Positions 1 to 10,246 are shown, counted from the first letter of the stretch. The stretch: DNA of 32,856 nt from a bacterium (GCA_024278345.1 JAJRTK010000355.1:1-32856); one strand, 5' to 3'. Translations and numbers: made by a program. Notes: a model not told the origin generated them from the letters alone.

Positions 1-233
1 GGACTGTGGAATCGCAAGCGTCCGGGCAACGCCTCGCTATCGCTCGGCGGGTCACGTTTGCGTGACTCGAAGGGTCACGCCGCGCGTTACCCGAAGGTGG
101 TCCGGGGATTCCATCCCCCGTCCCCTGGCAGGGCATCGCCCTGCACCCACCAGGGAGCGCGCTCCCTGGACCCACGTTTTTGTACGCTGCGCGTCTTTTT
201 TTGGGGCGCGTGTCCCGGCTTACGTTGATACCC
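1..233 (+). repeat. Family A hairpin-rich dispersed repeat, copy A1 (left end outside window)
   Basis: This is a chain of short palindromes: GTCACG-TTTG-CGTGAC near 55, GGCAGGGC..GCCCTGC near 126-152, and GGGAGC/GCTCCC near 155. It ends with the family A terminal sequence (TGTCCCGGCTTACG...GATACCC) at 211-233. The opening 100 bases match the reverse complement of copy A4 (26617-26881) closely, but A1 carries an extra GTCACG/CGTGAC hairpin module that A4 lacks. No convincing gene lies in it; the translated peptides (R-P-L-A-G-x-R-P-A-P-T-R) merely recur with the repeat. The remaining 234-313 leads to the BMP gene. Confidence 0.75.
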
Positions 234-313
234 GAAACGACCGTTTGAGCGGGATCTGGCTGCTTCGGGGCGAGATTTTTTGGCTGATGGGCGACAACTA
301 GAGGGAGGGCCGT

Positions 314-1366
314 ATGTTGACAGCACGGGGGAGATGGTCTCTGGGACTGGTTTTGTTGGCGATGATTCCCAACTGTAGCCGAGAGACTCCGGTCCCCGTT
401 TCCAAGCAGCGGTCGGTGTTCGTTCTTCTGGACACTGATGGGGCGGACGACAAGTCGTTCAACGAGTTTACTCGGAAGGGCGCGGAGATAGCGGCCAAGG
501 AAACGGGGCTGGCCTTTTCCTTCCTGACTTCGCCCTCCACCAGCGAGTACGAGCGGCTGCTGGAGAGCACGATTTCGTCGCGCAAACCGGATCTGGTTGT
601 CACCGTGGGCTTCCTGATGAGTGACGCCACGGCAAAAGTGGCGCGGCGCCATCCCGCCGCGTGGTTCGCCGGAATGGACACGGCCTATTTTCCGGGGTTT
701 GGCTGTCCGGAAAGGGTGAAGGACTGTTATTCCAAGGAGGGCGGCCTCACCAACGTCACCAGCCTGGTGTTTGCTGAAGACCAAGTTGCCTATCTTGCGG
801 GAGTGCTGGCCGGCTGCATGACGAAAAGTGGAATTGTGGCCGTGGTGGCCGGGCGCGAGATTCCCCCTGTCGTTCGATATGTGACAGGGTTCCAGACAGG
901 CGCTCTCAGCTTTCGGTCCGACCTGACAGTATTCCACCGATATATCCCGGACTTTGGTTCTCCCATGACCGGAAAACTCGTGGGCCAGGGGTTTATCCAG
1001 CAAGGAGCCGATGTGGTGTTCGCCCCTGCGGGGAAGACGGGGACTGGGGCCTTGGAATCGGCGAAGGAAGCTGGCATCATGGCCATCGGTGTCGATGTCG
1101 ATCAGTACGAGACACTGCCCGTTGTCCGAGAAGTTTTGGTGACCAGCGCCTCAAAAAAGGTAGATCTGGCCGTTGCTGCGCTTGTCCGGGACTTTGCCGC
1201 CGGAAATCTGGAGGCGGGTATCCGCCGGATGACTCTTCGCCAGAACGCTGTGGGCTTGGCTCCGTTCCACGACTGGGAGGAGCGAATCCCTGATGAATGC
1301 AAGGAGGCGATCGCCGAGGCGCGCCGTGCGATCCTCGCCGATCCATCGATCACGGACGCGGATTGA
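314..1366 (+). CDS. BMP/PnrA-family substrate-binding lipoprotein, putative sensor partner of the adjacent kinase
   Basis: The 350-residue protein has an N-terminal signal ([12 protein letters not shown]) with Cys21 as possible lipidation site; the lipobox is atypical (Ile-Pro-Asn before Cys). The mature part carries the BMP family hallmark near residues 42-58 ([14 protein letters not shown]), and continues as a two-lobed type I periplasmic binding protein, including a GVDVDQYE segment near 258. Family members such as PnrA bind purine nucleosides, usually for an ABC transporter. No ATPase or permease gene is nearby; instead the next gene, overlapping this one, is a hybrid histidine kinase. 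I infer a sensory role like LuxP with LuxQ. The ATG at 314 has a strong GAGGGAGG Shine-Dalgarno. The ligand is unknown. Confidence 0.85.
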   Translation: MLTARGRWSLGLVLLAMIPNCSRETPVPVSKQRSVFVLLDTDGADDKSFNEFTRKGAEIAAKETGLAFSFLTSPSTSEYERLLESTISSRKPDLVVTVGFLMSDATAKVARRHPAAWFAGMDTAYFPGFGCPERVKDCYSKEGGLTNVTSLVFAEDQVAYLAGVLAGCMTKSGIVAVVAGREIPPVVRYVTGFQTGALSFRSDLTVFHRYIPDFGSPMTGKLVGQGFIQQGADVVFAPAGKTGTGALESAKEAGIMAIGVDVDQYETLPVVREVLVTSASKKVDLAVAALVRDFAAGNLEAGIRRMTLRQNAVGLAPFHDWEERIPDECKEAIAEARRAILADPSITDAD

Positions 1367-4300
1367 ACCGCGGCAACACGCAACGAGGGGCGCGAAACTG
1401 AACGAGTGTTTTGAACGTCTTCGCCATCCCTTTTGGCCGGTCACTCTGGTCTCCGGTGCCGCGGTGCTCGGAACCGTTGGGGGTCTTGCGGTCGGTGCCT
1501 GGGGGACAGGTGAGGGAAGGCTTCTGGATGCCTCAGCCGTTGCGGGAGGACTGTTTCTAGCCCATCTGTGGGCCTGGATTTACGTCTGGAGATGCAGGCG
1601 ATACGGCGTGGGCATCGGTGTCATCGCCATCGCCCAAATGCTCATGGTGGCTGGCGGAGCTTGCCTCTTGTCGGACTTCTGGTTGTACGGCCTCATGGCC
1701 CTGGCCCTAGTTCCCTTGGAGGTAGCCATCGCCGACCGGCCGGCACGGATGGTCCCTTTTTCCCTCGTCACTCTGTTGAGCGCCGTGGTGATGATGGGAA
1801 TCGAGCTTTGGGATTTTCCGGGCCGTGCGAGCCTACTTGCGGGAATTCCCGGCTTAGCCTTTTGGGCGCCGGGGATCTTGGCGCTTCACGGATTCTGTCT
1901 GCTGGCCTTTTTGTGGATCTTCCGCCTTCGCCGGGGAGGACGGCACGAGATCCGCATCGACCTGGCCACACAGCAGTTCATGCTCTTGGTGCCGGTGGTC
2001 GCTTTCTCCATTGTTCTGGTCACCGGCGTGCTCATCGCGCAGATCCGTCATGCCAAGATCGAGGAAGTCAGCAGAAACTTCCGGACCCTGGCGGAAATCC
2101 AGGGGAGCCGGGTCGCGCGACTCCTGGAAGAGCAGGTTCGGGAGCTGGAGTCCGTCGGTGCGCGGGAGCCACCGATGCTGGAGAGTCTCAGCGTGGCCAA
2201 CGCCAACTACTCGACTTCCAGGACCCGGGTTCAAGGTATGATCCGAACCCGGGAGAAGCGTTGGCAAGAGCCGAATGAGCGGCGGCGGATCATAATGGAA
2301 AAGTTCACGACGGCAGAGTCGATTGCTCTGAGCAAGTTCCGTAGCTACAACATGTTCCACAACAACCTGCTCTTGCTGGATCGGTACGGAGGTCTGGTGG
2401 CGGTCCAGGGGGAGATCCCGGAGAGGTTCTACCACGGCACGGAAGAGTGGTTCCGGGCTGCGTGGAACGAGGGGCAAGGCGGAGTGTACCTGGGCCGGCG
2501 CGAATTCCAACCGGAGACCGGAACGGCCACACTCCGGATCGCCGTGGCCCTCCGGAGCCTGTACACGAATCGCGTCATCGGAGTCTTGACCTCCACCTTC
2601 AAGCTTGCGAGCATCGAGCACTCCATCGAGCTTGCCTCAAAGCGGATCGCCGGAAACCTGCTGCTCCTTGGCCATGACGGTGAGGTGATCGCAGGGCCTG
2701 ACGGGCCGGGCGCGCCTTCGGGGTTGCCTCCCACGTTATTGCTTCTTGAGGAGACTTCGCCACCAGGGGGCATCGATTCGGGCTGGCGGCTGTGGGGTGA
2801 GCAGGCCGGCAGGCCTCTTCTCTTGGGGTTTGCCTCCGTGGGGCGCTCCGATCCTGCATCGTTCGAATCCCTGGGTCCGTTGGGGTGGCGGGTGGTGGTG
2901 AGTGACACGCAGAGGCGTGCTCTCGCCGGTGTGACTCGTTCCACGAAGATCGCCACGCTGGTGGGAATTCTGGCGATGCTGGTGGGTCTCTTCGCGGCGA
3001 CGGCCTTGGCCAAGCTGGTAGCGAGGCCGATCCAGGCTCTCACCGAAACTGCCTCTGCCCTCCGGGAAGGCAACTTCAGCAAGCGGGCAAAATATGCCGG
3101 CCCCGTGGAGCTCGTGACGTTGGCGGAGGCCTTTAACGGCCTTGCATCGCGACTTGGGATGCTCATCAACCGCCTGCAAGACGAGGTGAGGCAGCGGACG
3201 GCACAGCTTGAGTTCCGGCTGACAGAACTGGAAATGCTCAACCAGATCACGCAGGTGGTGGCGTCGGTCCGAAACCTGGAAGCAGGGCTGCACCGCGTCT
3301 GTACTAAGTTGACTCGCCTGCTGCAAGTGTCAAGCTGCTGGATCACGGTTCTCCATGCGGAAAAAGGCGAGCTGACCGTGTTGGCGGAGCACTCCTCCTT
3401 CGACGCCAAGACAGGCGCCACCGGGATTCGGCTTCCCCTGGTGGCGAGTCCCTGTTTTCGGGAGGCCGTGGAATCAAGGACGTCACTCTTCGTCCAGGGA
3501 GCAGCCTCGAGTCCTCTCACCAGCGGAATTCAGGATCTTCTGGAGGAGCGCGGCATTTCGAACCTGCTTCTGGTTCCTCTTCTCTCCATGGGCGAGGTCA
3601 CGGGTGTCATCATGTTGGGGCGAGGGGAAGCCGAGGAGGCTTTTGGAAGTGTGGAGAACCGGCTTGCCGAAACCGTCGCCGGCCAGATCGCTGGCGCCAT
3701 TGAAAACGTCCGCCTTTTCCAAAGCCTGGCCATGGACAAGCAGCGCTTGGAGCTCTTGAATACACTGGGCCAGAATCTTTCCACCCGCCTGGAGCCGGAA
3801 CGGGTTTACGAAGCCATCTATCAGGCGGTGGTTCAGCTCATGGTGACGGAAGCCTTCACGATTGCCCTTCTTGATGAAGACAAGAAGGAGATCGAAATTG
3901 TCTACACGATTCTACGGAACGAGCGGATACCGAGCATCCGGATTCCGGCACACCATGGGCTGAGTGGCCACGTCATCGACACGGGAGAAGCGCTCCACAT
4001 TCACGATGGACAAGAGCCACAAGAGGTCTCTGTTTTTCACTTCGACGACTCCAACCCGACGCGGTCGGCTCTGGCCGTCCCCCTCTGGCGCGGGAACGAG
4101 GCTATCGGGATGCTCACGACCCAGAGCTATCAGCCGGGTGCGTACACCAAAGAGGACCTGCGGACTCTCCTGACCCTTGGGGCGCAGGCAGCCATCGCCA
4201 TAGAGAATGCACGTCTTTTCAAGGAGACAGAAAGGGCCAAGATTGCGGCGGAAGTGGCCAACGAAGCAAAAAGCACCTTTTTGGCCACCATGAGCCACGA

Positions 4301-6455
4301 GATCCGGACTCCCATGAACGGGGTCATCGGCATGACGAGCCTTCTTCTGAACACGGAGCTCACCGACGAGCAGCGGGACTACGTGGAGACAATCCGCGCC
4401 AGCGGAGATGCCCTCCTGACGATCATCAACGACATCTTGGACTTCTCCAAGATCGAGGCTGGAAAGCTCGAACTGGAAAAACAGCCCTTCCACCTCCGAG
4501 AATGCGTCGAAGGCGCTCTGGACCTCCTGGTTCCCAAAGCCGTGGAGAAGGGAATCGAGCTGGCGGCGAGGATCAATCCGAACCTCCCGGAAGTCCTGGT
4601 CGGCGATGAAACCCGCCTGCGGCAGATTCTCATCAACCTCGTGGGCAATGCGCTAAAGTTTACCGACGATGGCGAAGTCGTTGTTTCGGTCTCCTCCAGC
4701 ACCCCCGGGCCGACGATCTCCGGGGATGAGGGAAACCATTCCTCCGCGGGATTGGGCCGGGGCTTGGAGGAGAAAGAGGCGAGCAGTGGGCGCAGGCTTG
4801 CGCCCGATGAGAGCGGCGCACAGCCCAAAAAAGACACACACTTTCCTTCACGGGCCGATGCACTGGGAGGAAAGATTCAAGCTCTGGAAGCCCATGGACC
4901 CATGGAGATCCATTTCATGGTGCGGGACACGGGAATCGGGATTCCACCGGAGAAGATGGAGGGGCTTTTTGAGTCGTTCCGGCAACTGGATGCCTCCACG
5001 AGCCGTCGATACGGAGGAACTGGACTCGGGCTCGCCATCAGCCGCCGGCTGTGCGAGATGATGGGCGGCTGCATGTGGGCAAAGAGCGAGGTGGGCAGGG
5101 GAACCACTTTCCATTTCACGCTCGTGGCTCGGGGCGTGGTAACTCCGGACAGGGAGCCACTCTTTTCACCAAAACCGGTCCTCCAAGGCAAGAAGCTTCT
5201 GTTGGTTGAACGGAGCCAGACCAATCGCGATATTATCAAGACTTGGGGGGCAGCGTGGGGTCTTGAGGTTCGGCAGACTGACTCGCCGGCCGAAGCCCTG
5301 GAGTGGACGGCTTCGGGGGAGAGCTTCGAAGCGGCTCTCCTGGGAGCTCCCATGACGCAGATGGGAGTTGGCGTGCTGGCCGCCACGTTGCGGAGCGAGC
5401 AACCGCGGATCGCGACGGTGGCTTTGGCTACGCTCCACGAATGGGAGAAGATCCGGCTGTCCGGAATGGGCTCCGAGTTCGTCGATTACGTGGTCAAACC
5501 CCTCCGCCTGGAGCACCTCCTGGAGACGCTCCACAAAGTCTTGGGCGACAGCAAGGAGGCGGTGAAAGGGAAGCTCTGGAAATCCCCCAAGTCGCTGGAC
5601 GAGTCCCTGGGCGATCGCCTGGAGCTGCGGATCCTTCTGGCGGAAGACAATCCCACGAACCAAAAGCTGGCCGTGGCGCTCCTGGGCCAATTGGGATTCA
5701 GGGTGGACGTGGCGGGCAATGGCCTCGAAGTCTTGGACGCCTTGGAGCGGCAGACTTACGACCTTGTGCTCATGGACATGCAGATGCCGGAAATGGATGG
5801 GCTCGAAGCGACTCGCGGCATTCGCCGGCAGTGGCCCGGCAAGGAGGGTCCCCGCATCGTGGCCATGACAGCCAACGCAATGCAAGGGGACCGCGAGCGG
5901 TGTCTGGCTGTAGGGATGGACGACTACGTGAGCAAGCCGGTCCGAGTGGACGAGCTTGTCCAAGCCCTTGTGAGAACGGGAGATGCCCTCAACGCCTGGG
6001 TCGAGCCGCAAGAAATCTCCTCAGAGGAGAAGGCGGGCCAAAAAACTGGTGTGTCAGCCTTGGGGAGAGGAGTGGGAACTGGGCCGCCACCGGTGGCAGC
6101 CCGTGGCGAAGAGACGGAGGAATTCGATCCAGCGGCCTTGGAGCTCCTCCGGGAGATGGTGGGAGGCTCCGAGCCGTTGATGGAACTCGTCGGTGTCTGG
6201 TTGGAGGATGCACCCAACCTTCTGGAGCAGATGAACGATGGGGTGGTGGGAGGCGAGGTGGCAGAAGTCCGTATCGCCGCCCACAGCCTGAAGGCGAGCG
6301 CCGCCGATTTCGGGGCACGCCGCCTTTCCCGGATCTGCGGTCAAATCGAGAAGATCGCACGAACCGAGAGCCTTGAAGGCGTGCGAGAACTGGTAAAAGA
6401 GGCCCACGCACAGTATGAGAAGGTTGAGGCGAAATTGAAAAGGGCCACGGCCTGA
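1293..6455 (+). CDS. Large hybrid histidine kinase: 7 TM, Cache-like, HAMP, 2 GAF, HisKA, HATPase, two REC, Hpt
   Basis: The 1720-residue protein has TM segments near 50-70, 81-99, 107-127, 130-146, 155-173, 189-210 and 229-250. A Cache-like region (about 255-545), another TM (550-572) and HAMP follow, then GAF domains near 660-800 and 840-980. HisKA carries [10 protein letters not shown] with His1002. The HATPase has its N box (NLVGNALKF) near 1115 and DTGIGI near 1212, separated by an unusual loop of about 75 residues containing a family B repeat. The first receiver (about 1300-1425) is degenerate: the phospho-Asp position is Gly (LLGAPM). The second is canonical ([11 protein letters not shown], Asp1495). 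A C-terminal Hpt (AHSLKASA, His1664) completes a phosphorelay. The ATG at 1293 overlaps the BMP gene by 74 bases; the Arg-rich start is doubtful, and GTG 1326 is an alternative. Confidence 0.93.
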   Translation: MNARRRSPRRAVRSSPIHRSRTRIEPRQHATRGAKLNECFERLRHPFWPVTLVSGAAVLGTVGGLAVGAWGTGEGRLLDASAVAGGLFLAHLWAWIYVWRCRRYGVGIGVIAIAQMLMVAGGACLLSDFWLYGLMALALVPLEVAIADRPARMVPFSLVTLLSAVVMMGIELWDFPGRASLLAGIPGLAFWAPGILALHGFCLLAFLWIFRLRRGGRHEIRIDLATQQFMLLVPVVAFSIVLVTGVLIAQIRHAKIEEVSRNFRTLAEIQGSRVARLLEEQVRELESVGAREPPMLESLSVANANYSTSRTRVQGMIRTREKRWQEPNERRRIIMEKFTTAESIALSKFRSYNMFHNNLLLLDRYGGLVAVQGEIPERFYHGTEEWFRAAWNEGQGGVYLGRREFQPETGTATLRIAVALRSLYTNRVIGVLTSTFKLASIEHSIELASKRIAGNLLLLGHDGEVIAGPDGPGAPSGLPPTLLLLEETSPPGGIDSGWRLWGEQAGRPLLLGFASVGRSDPASFESLGPLGWRVVVSDTQRRALAGVTRSTKIATLVGILAMLVGLFAATALAKLVARPIQALTETASALREGNFSKRAKYAGPVELVTLAEAFNGLASRLGMLINRLQDEVRQRTAQLEFRLTELEMLNQITQVVASVRNLEAGLHRVCTKLTRLLQVSSCWITVLHAEKGELTVLAEHSSFDAKTGATGIRLPLVASPCFREAVESRTSLFVQGAASSPLTSGIQDLLEERGISNLLLVPLLSMGEVTGVIMLGRGEAEEAFGSVENRLAETVAGQIAGAIENVRLFQSLAMDKQRLELLNTLGQNLSTRLEPERVYEAIYQAVVQLMVTEAFTIALLDEDKKEIEIVYTILRNERIPSIRIPAHHGLSGHVIDTGEALHIHDGQEPQEVSVFHFDDSNPTRSALAVPLWRGNEAIGMLTTQSYQPGAYTKEDLRTLLTLGAQAAIAIENARLFKETERAKIAAEVANEAKSTFLATMSHEIRTPMNGVIGMTSLLLNTELTDEQRDYVETIRASGDALLTIINDILDFSKIEAGKLELEKQPFHLRECVEGALDLLVPKAVEKGIELAARINPNLPEVLVGDETRLRQILINLVGNALKFTDDGEVVVSVSSSTPGPTISGDEGNHSSAGLGRGLEEKEASSGRRLAPDESGAQPKKDTHFPSRADALGGKIQALEAHGPMEIHFMVRDTGIGIPPEKMEGLFESFRQLDASTSRRYGGTGLGLAISRRLCEMMGGCMWAKSEVGRGTTFHFTLVARGVVTPDREPLFSPKPVLQGKKLLLVERSQTNRDIIKTWGAAWGLEVRQTDSPAEALEWTASGESFEAALLGAPMTQMGVGVLAATLRSEQPRIATVALATLHEWEKIRLSGMGSEFVDYVVKPLRLEHLLETLHKVLGDSKEAVKGKLWKSPKSLDESLGDRLELRILLAEDNPTNQKLAVALLGQLGFRVDVAGNGLEVLDALERQTYDLVLMDMQMPEMDGLEATRGIRRQWPGKEGPRIVAMTANAMQGDRERCLAVGMDDYVSKPVRVDELVQALVRTGDALNAWVEPQEISSEEKAGQKTGVSALGRGVGTGPPPVAARGEETEEFDPAALELLREMVGGSEPLMELVGVWLEDAPNLLEQMNDGVVGGEVAEVRIAAHSLKASAADFGARRLSRICGQIEKIARTESLEGVRELVKEAHAQYEKVEAKLKRATA
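4768..4840 (+). repeat. Family B palindromic repeat inserted in frame in the kinase ATPase domain
   Basis: The stretch contains a perfect hairpin (GGGCGCA-GGCT-TGCGCCC, 4789-4806) between GAAAGAGGCGAGC on the left and GAGAGCGGCGCACAGCCCAA on the right. The same flanks and order occur at 27058-27125, 8299-8375, 21843-21895 and, reversed, 25508-25580. It is translated here as [19 protein letters not shown], and the corresponding frame elsewhere gives similar peptides. It lies between the N and D boxes of the ATPase domain, where most kinases have a short connection. Confidence 0.7.
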
Positions 6456-6594
6456 AACCGGTAAGGGACAGGGCTCCTTCCGTGACTCCCACCTGCCCTA
6501 CCCATGGCTCAATCACCAAAATACTAGCAAGAAGAGCGCCTCTTTTTCACCACAGGGCATCGCAAAACCGACTAAACCGCCCCGGGGGGCACCC

Positions 6595-7260
6595 ATGAAG
6601 TTTCTTATCGTCGATGATTCCGCGAGTCAGCGGGTTCTCATCAAATTCATTCTCCAGAAGGCGGGTTATGAGGAGCCGAAGCTCGCCGCCTCCGGAGACG
6701 AGGCACTGGGGATTCTTGGTCTTGGTGGTGTGGCCGAACCTGCCACGGTTGACGAGATTGATCTCGTCCTCATGGACGTACATCTTGGGAAAACCAACGG
6801 AATCGATCTTTGCCGAACTATCAAGAGATCCGAACGGGGCCGGGATTTGCCGATTTTGTTCGTGACGGGCAGCATCGCCGGCGAGGAGCTCGAGGCAGGG
6901 ATTGCCGCCGGTGCCTTCGATTTCGTCATGAAGCCCATCAACAAGCTCGAGCTCCTCTCCCGTGTGCGGGCGGCCGTCCGCCTCCGAAAGGAGTTCAGGC
7001 TTCGAAGAAAACAGGCCATGGAACTGGCCAGGGCGAAACGACAGCTCCAGGGAATCTTCGAGGCGGTGGATTCGGTTGTGGGTCCGGAAGGGTTCGCATC
7101 GAACCTGGAGGCCGCTTTGGAGGAGGTCCGCTCCATGCGAGCGGGCCGCTGTGGGCAAACGCTGGAACAGCTCGGCCCGCGCTTGGGGAACGTCGAGGCG
7201 AAGCTGATCCTCCTTGCCCCCGTAATCAAGTGCCTTCGAGAGTTCCAAGGAATTGAATGA
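6595..7260 (+). CDS. Response regulator: single receiver plus helical C-terminus
   Basis: The 221-residue protein begins with a complete receiver domain: acidic pair Asp7-Asp8, phospho-acceptor Asp61 in LMDVH, Thr91 and Lys113 (VMKPINK). After about residue 125 comes a charged, helix-rich segment (RKEFRLRRKQAMELARAKRQ) and a tail of about 75 residues that I do not recognise. There is no DNA-binding, GGDEF or HD-GYP domain. It lies 139 bases after the hybrid kinase on the same strand and is a natural receiver for its Hpt domain; that link is inferred. The ATG at 6595 has only a weak upstream GGGGGGC. Confidence 0.88.
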   Translation: MKFLIVDDSASQRVLIKFILQKAGYEEPKLAASGDEALGILGLGGVAEPATVDEIDLVLMDVHLGKTNGIDLCRTIKRSERGRDLPILFVTGSIAGEELEAGIAAGAFDFVMKPINKLELLSRVRAAVRLRKEFRLRRKQAMELARAKRQLQGIFEAVDSVVGPEGFASNLEAALEEVRSMRAGRCGQTLEQLGPRLGNVEAKLILLAPVIKCLREFQGIE

Positions 7261-7340
7261 GCGGGCCCCTTCCCGCGGAACAAGGGACGGAGCGGTTTGC
7301 CACTATTGCAGAGCGTAGAGACAGCATGGAGGTCTAGATC

Positions 7341-8162
7341 ATGAGCACACTTCAGGGGAAAACTCTCTTCATCACGGGCGCGAGCCGAGGGATTGGGAAG
7401 GCGATCGGTCTCCGAGCCGCCGCCGACGGAGCCAATATCGTCATCGCCGCAAAAACCGCCGAACCCCATCCCAGATTGCCCGGGACGGTCTATTCGGCGG
7501 CCAAGGAGATGGAAGAGGCAGGGGGGAAAGCCCTGCCTTGCATCGTGGATATTCGCTTTGAAGACCAGGTGCAGGCGGCCATAGACGAAGCGGTGAAAAC
7601 CTTTGGCGGGATCGACATTCTGGTGAACAACGCTAGCGCCATCAGCCTCACGGGCACTCTCGAAACCCCGATGAAACGCTATGACCTGATGCACCAGGTC
7701 AACACCCGAGGCACCTATCTCACGTCGAAGACGGCTCTCCCCCACCTGCTCAAGGCAGCCAATCCGCACATCCTGAACATCTCGCCTCCCTTGAGCATGA
7801 AACCCCGTTGGTTCAAAAACCACGTCGCCTACACCATGGCAAAATATGGCATGAGCATGTCTGTCTTGGGGATGGCCGCGGAATTCGAAGAAGCAGGCAT
7901 CGCCGTCAATGCTCTCTGGCCAAGGACCGGCATCGCAACAGCGGCCATCAGGATGATCGCTGGAGAGGCGGCGGTGGCTGCCTGTCGCAAGCCTGAAATC
8001 ATGGCCGAGGCGGCCCACGCCATCGTTACCAAGCCCAGTGGGGAGGCAACGGGAAACTTTTTCGTCGATGAGGATGTTCTTGCCAAGGAAGGCGTGACTG
8101 ATTTCGAGCAATACGCGGTCACACCGGGCGTCGAGCTCATGGTCGATTTTTTTCTTGACTAG
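7341..8162 (+). CDS. HSDL2-like short-chain dehydrogenase
   Basis: The 273-residue protein is an NAD(P)-dependent SDR with the cofactor motif TGASRGIG (12-19), NNAS (96-99), Asn121, Ser148 in ILNISPP, and catalytic Tyr164/Lys168 (YTMAK). Stretches such as ANIVIAAKTAEPHP, LPCIVDIRFEDQ and KYGMSMSVLGMA closely resemble the dehydrogenase domain of animal HSDL2 as I remember it. The protein stops after that domain, with no SCP2 sterol-carrier domain. HSDL2-type enzymes are linked to fatty-acid metabolism, but the substrate here is unknown. The start has a clear TGGAGG Shine-Dalgarno eight bases upstream. A FadR-type regulator gene converges on it from downstream. Confidence 0.9.
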   Translation: MSTLQGKTLFITGASRGIGKAIGLRAAADGANIVIAAKTAEPHPRLPGTVYSAAKEMEEAGGKALPCIVDIRFEDQVQAAIDEAVKTFGGIDILVNNASAISLTGTLETPMKRYDLMHQVNTRGTYLTSKTALPHLLKAANPHILNISPPLSMKPRWFKNHVAYTMAKYGMSMSVLGMAAEFEEAGIAVNALWPRTGIATAAIRMIAGEAAVAACRKPEIMAEAAHAIVTKPSGEATGNFFVDEDVLAKEGVTDFEQYAVTPGVELMVDFFLD

Positions 8163-8298
8163 GAGCCTGTTGATGAATTGAGGCCATGATCAATCACAGT
8201 GAGGACTCCGTGGGCCTTCCAATGGCCACAAAACTCGCGTTCTTCGGTTGAGAGGACCTGGGAGGGTCTATTGTCCGCCGGACTGCCGAACAGAAGAG

Positions 8299-8375
8299 GG
8301 GGAAAAACGGCAAGCAGCGGGTGCCGGACGGTGCCCGATGGGAGCGGAACTCAGAGCAAAGAGAGCAAAGGGGTA
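8299..8375 (+). repeat. Family B repeat, diverged copy in the spacer between SDR and GntR genes
   Basis: The segment reads GCAAGCAGCGGG, an imperfect hairpin CGGGTGCCGG..CGGTGCCCG, then GATGGGAGCGGAACTCAG and CAAAGAGAG. This aligns base by base with the copy inside the kinase (4768-4840). The matching frame gives TASSGCRTVPDGSGTQSKES. The rest of 8163-8426 shows no gene or clear terminator. Confidence 0.55.
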
Positions 8376-8426
8376 GACGGATCCAGCTCGAAGAATGGAG
8401 GGCATTGCCGGCATGGAAGCGAGGTA

Positions 8427-9197
8427 TCAGCCCCTGTTGTCAGAGAGGAGCTGTCCAAGGGGCTGCTGAAGGCTCTGGGCCAGGAAACGGGCGATTTCGA
8501 GGATTCTGGGGTCGGTCTGCTGGAAATGGCGTAAAACAATGGCGTGTGCCTTCTCGCCATGCCCGGTTTCCACGGCTGTTACAAGGGAATCGAGAAACTC
8601 TAGGTAACCCTCGGGAATGATCCAGAGCTGGGGAAAAGTCTCCAGCACCTGATCGTAAATGGGCACGAAGCTATTGAAAAGCCAGCGCATGACGATACTG
8701 CCGCTGGCATCAACCAAGCGGGAAAAAAAGGCGATGTCAGTTCGCGCCCGATCGGCGTCATCTCGATTGTCGCTGGTTTGGAGCGTGTAGAGCCTGCGCA
8801 AATCAAGAAGCACCTCCCCCTCCATCCTAGAGGCCGCCCGGGCAGCGGCAAGCGCCAGGAGAGTTCGCCGCATCTGGAGCATGTCTTCCAACAACTCCAG
8901 TGCCTCGGCATCAAGGATATGCTCCTTGAGATAGTAGGGCAGGAGGTTGATCTCGCCATACCGTCTGAAGTCCTGGACACGGACGCCGTCTCCTTGCCGG
9001 GCCCGGACGAGGCCAAGGCTCTCAAGCCCGCGGATGGCTTCTCGAAGGGTGTTCCTGTTCGTTCCCAGGTTTTCGGCCAGCTCTCTTTCTGGCGGCAGAC
9101 GCGTCCCGGGATCGAACTTGCCGGCGAAGATCTTTCTGCGAAGTTGTTCGGCAATGGACTCCGCGATACTTTTCCTCTGGATAGGCACAATCTTCAT
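8427..9197 (-). CDS. GntR-family regulator, FadR/FCD subfamily
   Basis: The protein (256 residues from ATG 9197; 263 from ATG 9218) has an N-terminal winged helix-turn-helix with the GntR signature PGTRLPPERELAENLGTN, followed by TLREAIRGLESLGLV. An all-helical FCD ligand-binding domain makes up the rest, with conserved features such as ELLEDMLQMRRTLLALAAARA and a C-terminal HGEKAHAIVLRHF helix. FCD regulators sense small organic acids or acyl-CoAs. The two SDR genes on either side make a metabolic operon regulator likely, but no operator was identified. The shorter start is preferred because CGGAGC lies seven bases upstream. Confidence 0.88.
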   Translation of the reverse strand: MKIVPIQRKSIAESIAEQLRRKIFAGKFDPGTRLPPERELAENLGTNRNTLREAIRGLESLGLVRARQGDGVRVQDFRRYGEINLLPYYLKEHILDAEALELLEDMLQMRRTLLALAAARAASRMEGEVLLDLRRLYTLQTSDNRDDADRARTDIAFFSRLVDASGSIVMRWLFNSFVPIYDQVLETFPQLWIIPEGYLEFLDSLVTAVETGHGEKAHAIVLRHFQQTDPRILEIARFLAQSLQQPLGQLLSDNRG

Positions 9198-9397
9198 GGC
9201 TTGCTCCGGCGCTAACATAACCGATCCCCCTGCCCAACGCGAACCAATGCACCAGATGCTCAGCTCGGAGTTCTCATCGCGTGCCGCGGCGGTCGATCCA
9301 TCGTGTTCACCGTCGGCCTCGTCAGGCGGCCCTAGACGTCATGCACGGGTAGGTTGAGAAACCCACCGTAGTCTGCCTCTGAATTGAAAACTCTGGC

Positions 9398-10246
9398 TCA
9401 CAGGGCATAGCTCAAGATCGTCCGCCCGTGGGGATGCAGCACGTAGAGCCGCCGATACCGAAAACGGGCCAAGGCGATGGAGGAGACCTCCTGGCCTTGG
9501 GAGTCGAGCAAGCGCAAAGGGACGGCGGTTTCGCCCCATTGCCGCCAGATCCGGCCATCTTGCCCAAGGCTCATGACTTCCCCTACCGCGCTCCATCCCA
9601 CAGCCTTTGGCGCCCCGCACTGGGGACCAGAAATGGGGTTTCGCCTCGGGGGACCCAGTCGGACGTACTGAGTCTTGCCGTTCCCATCGAGTCCTCCCAA
9701 TAGCCCGCGCTCCCCCAAACAGGTCCATTGGACGGCTGGATCGGCCCCCGCGGCAGTCTTGCCGTGGTGTTCGTCTTCGTGGTGGGTCAGGAAGAGAACG
9801 GGGTCCTGAGTTTCCCTCGGGTCATCCTGGAGCAGGAAGAGGCCTCCTTGGGCCGGCACCAAAGCGTCTCGCAGCGCAAACCGGAAGTGAAACGCGGCCA
9901 AGATGCGCCCCTTTTCGTCGATGGCGAAGCCACTGGGAACCCGTCCATCTGAACGTCTTCCCCCCAGCAAAAACAGAGTGCGGTGGCGAACCCGTAGACA
10001 AGAAAAGGGCAGCTTTTGGAGCATCTCTGGAAGAGCGATGACTCTGTACGAGACAGACCTGCAATCGACGCGGAAAAGTTGCGATTCCTCCCCTCCGGGG
10101 CTTCTTCCAAAACGGTATACCCACAGGAGCCCATCCTTGTCGCCGTCGAAGTCAACATGAAAGACTTCATCAAGGGGTAGAAATCCCTCGATCCCTACGA
10201 CGGTTTCTGCTCGATGCTCGAAAGGACCTCTTCCATCGGGTTGCAT
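9398..10246 (-). CDS. Hypothetical beta-rich protein with a DxDxDxDG calcium-type loop
   Basis: The 282-residue protein resembles no family I can name. It is rich in short beta-strand-like repeats and has an Asp-rich loop, VDFDGDKDG, near residue 32, as in FG-GAP or calcium-binding beta-propeller repeats. No signal peptide is evident from this start. Later segments such as GQDGRIWRQWGE and ARFRYRRLYVLHPHGRT fit propeller blades. The ATG at 10246 has an excellent AGGAGA Shine-Dalgarno five bases upstream; a longer frame from 10288 would overlap the upstream SDR. It is probably translated with that SDR, 29 bases away. Confidence 0.7.
   Translation of the reverse strand: MQPDGRGPFEHRAETVVGIEGFLPLDEVFHVDFDGDKDGLLWVYRFGRSPGGEESQLFRVDCRSVSYRVIALPEMLQKLPFSCLRVRHRTLFLLGGRRSDGRVPSGFAIDEKGRILAAFHFRFALRDALVPAQGGLFLLQDDPRETQDPVLFLTHHEDEHHGKTAAGADPAVQWTCLGERGLLGGLDGNGKTQYVRLGPPRRNPISGPQCGAPKAVGWSAVGEVMSLGQDGRIWRQWGETAVPLRLLDSQGQEVSSIALARFRYRRLYVLHPHGRTILSYAL

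Noticed and set aside
62-301. Short open frames with R-P-L-A-G-x-R-P-A-P-T-R in the family A copies
   Set aside because: They recur only because the DNA repeats recur, lack ribosome-binding sites, and break where modules are gained or lost.
6000-6115. A second repeat insertion in the kinase, between receiver and Hpt
   Set aside because: The linker is low-complexity and has a GCCACCGGTGGC palindrome but does not align with family A or B.
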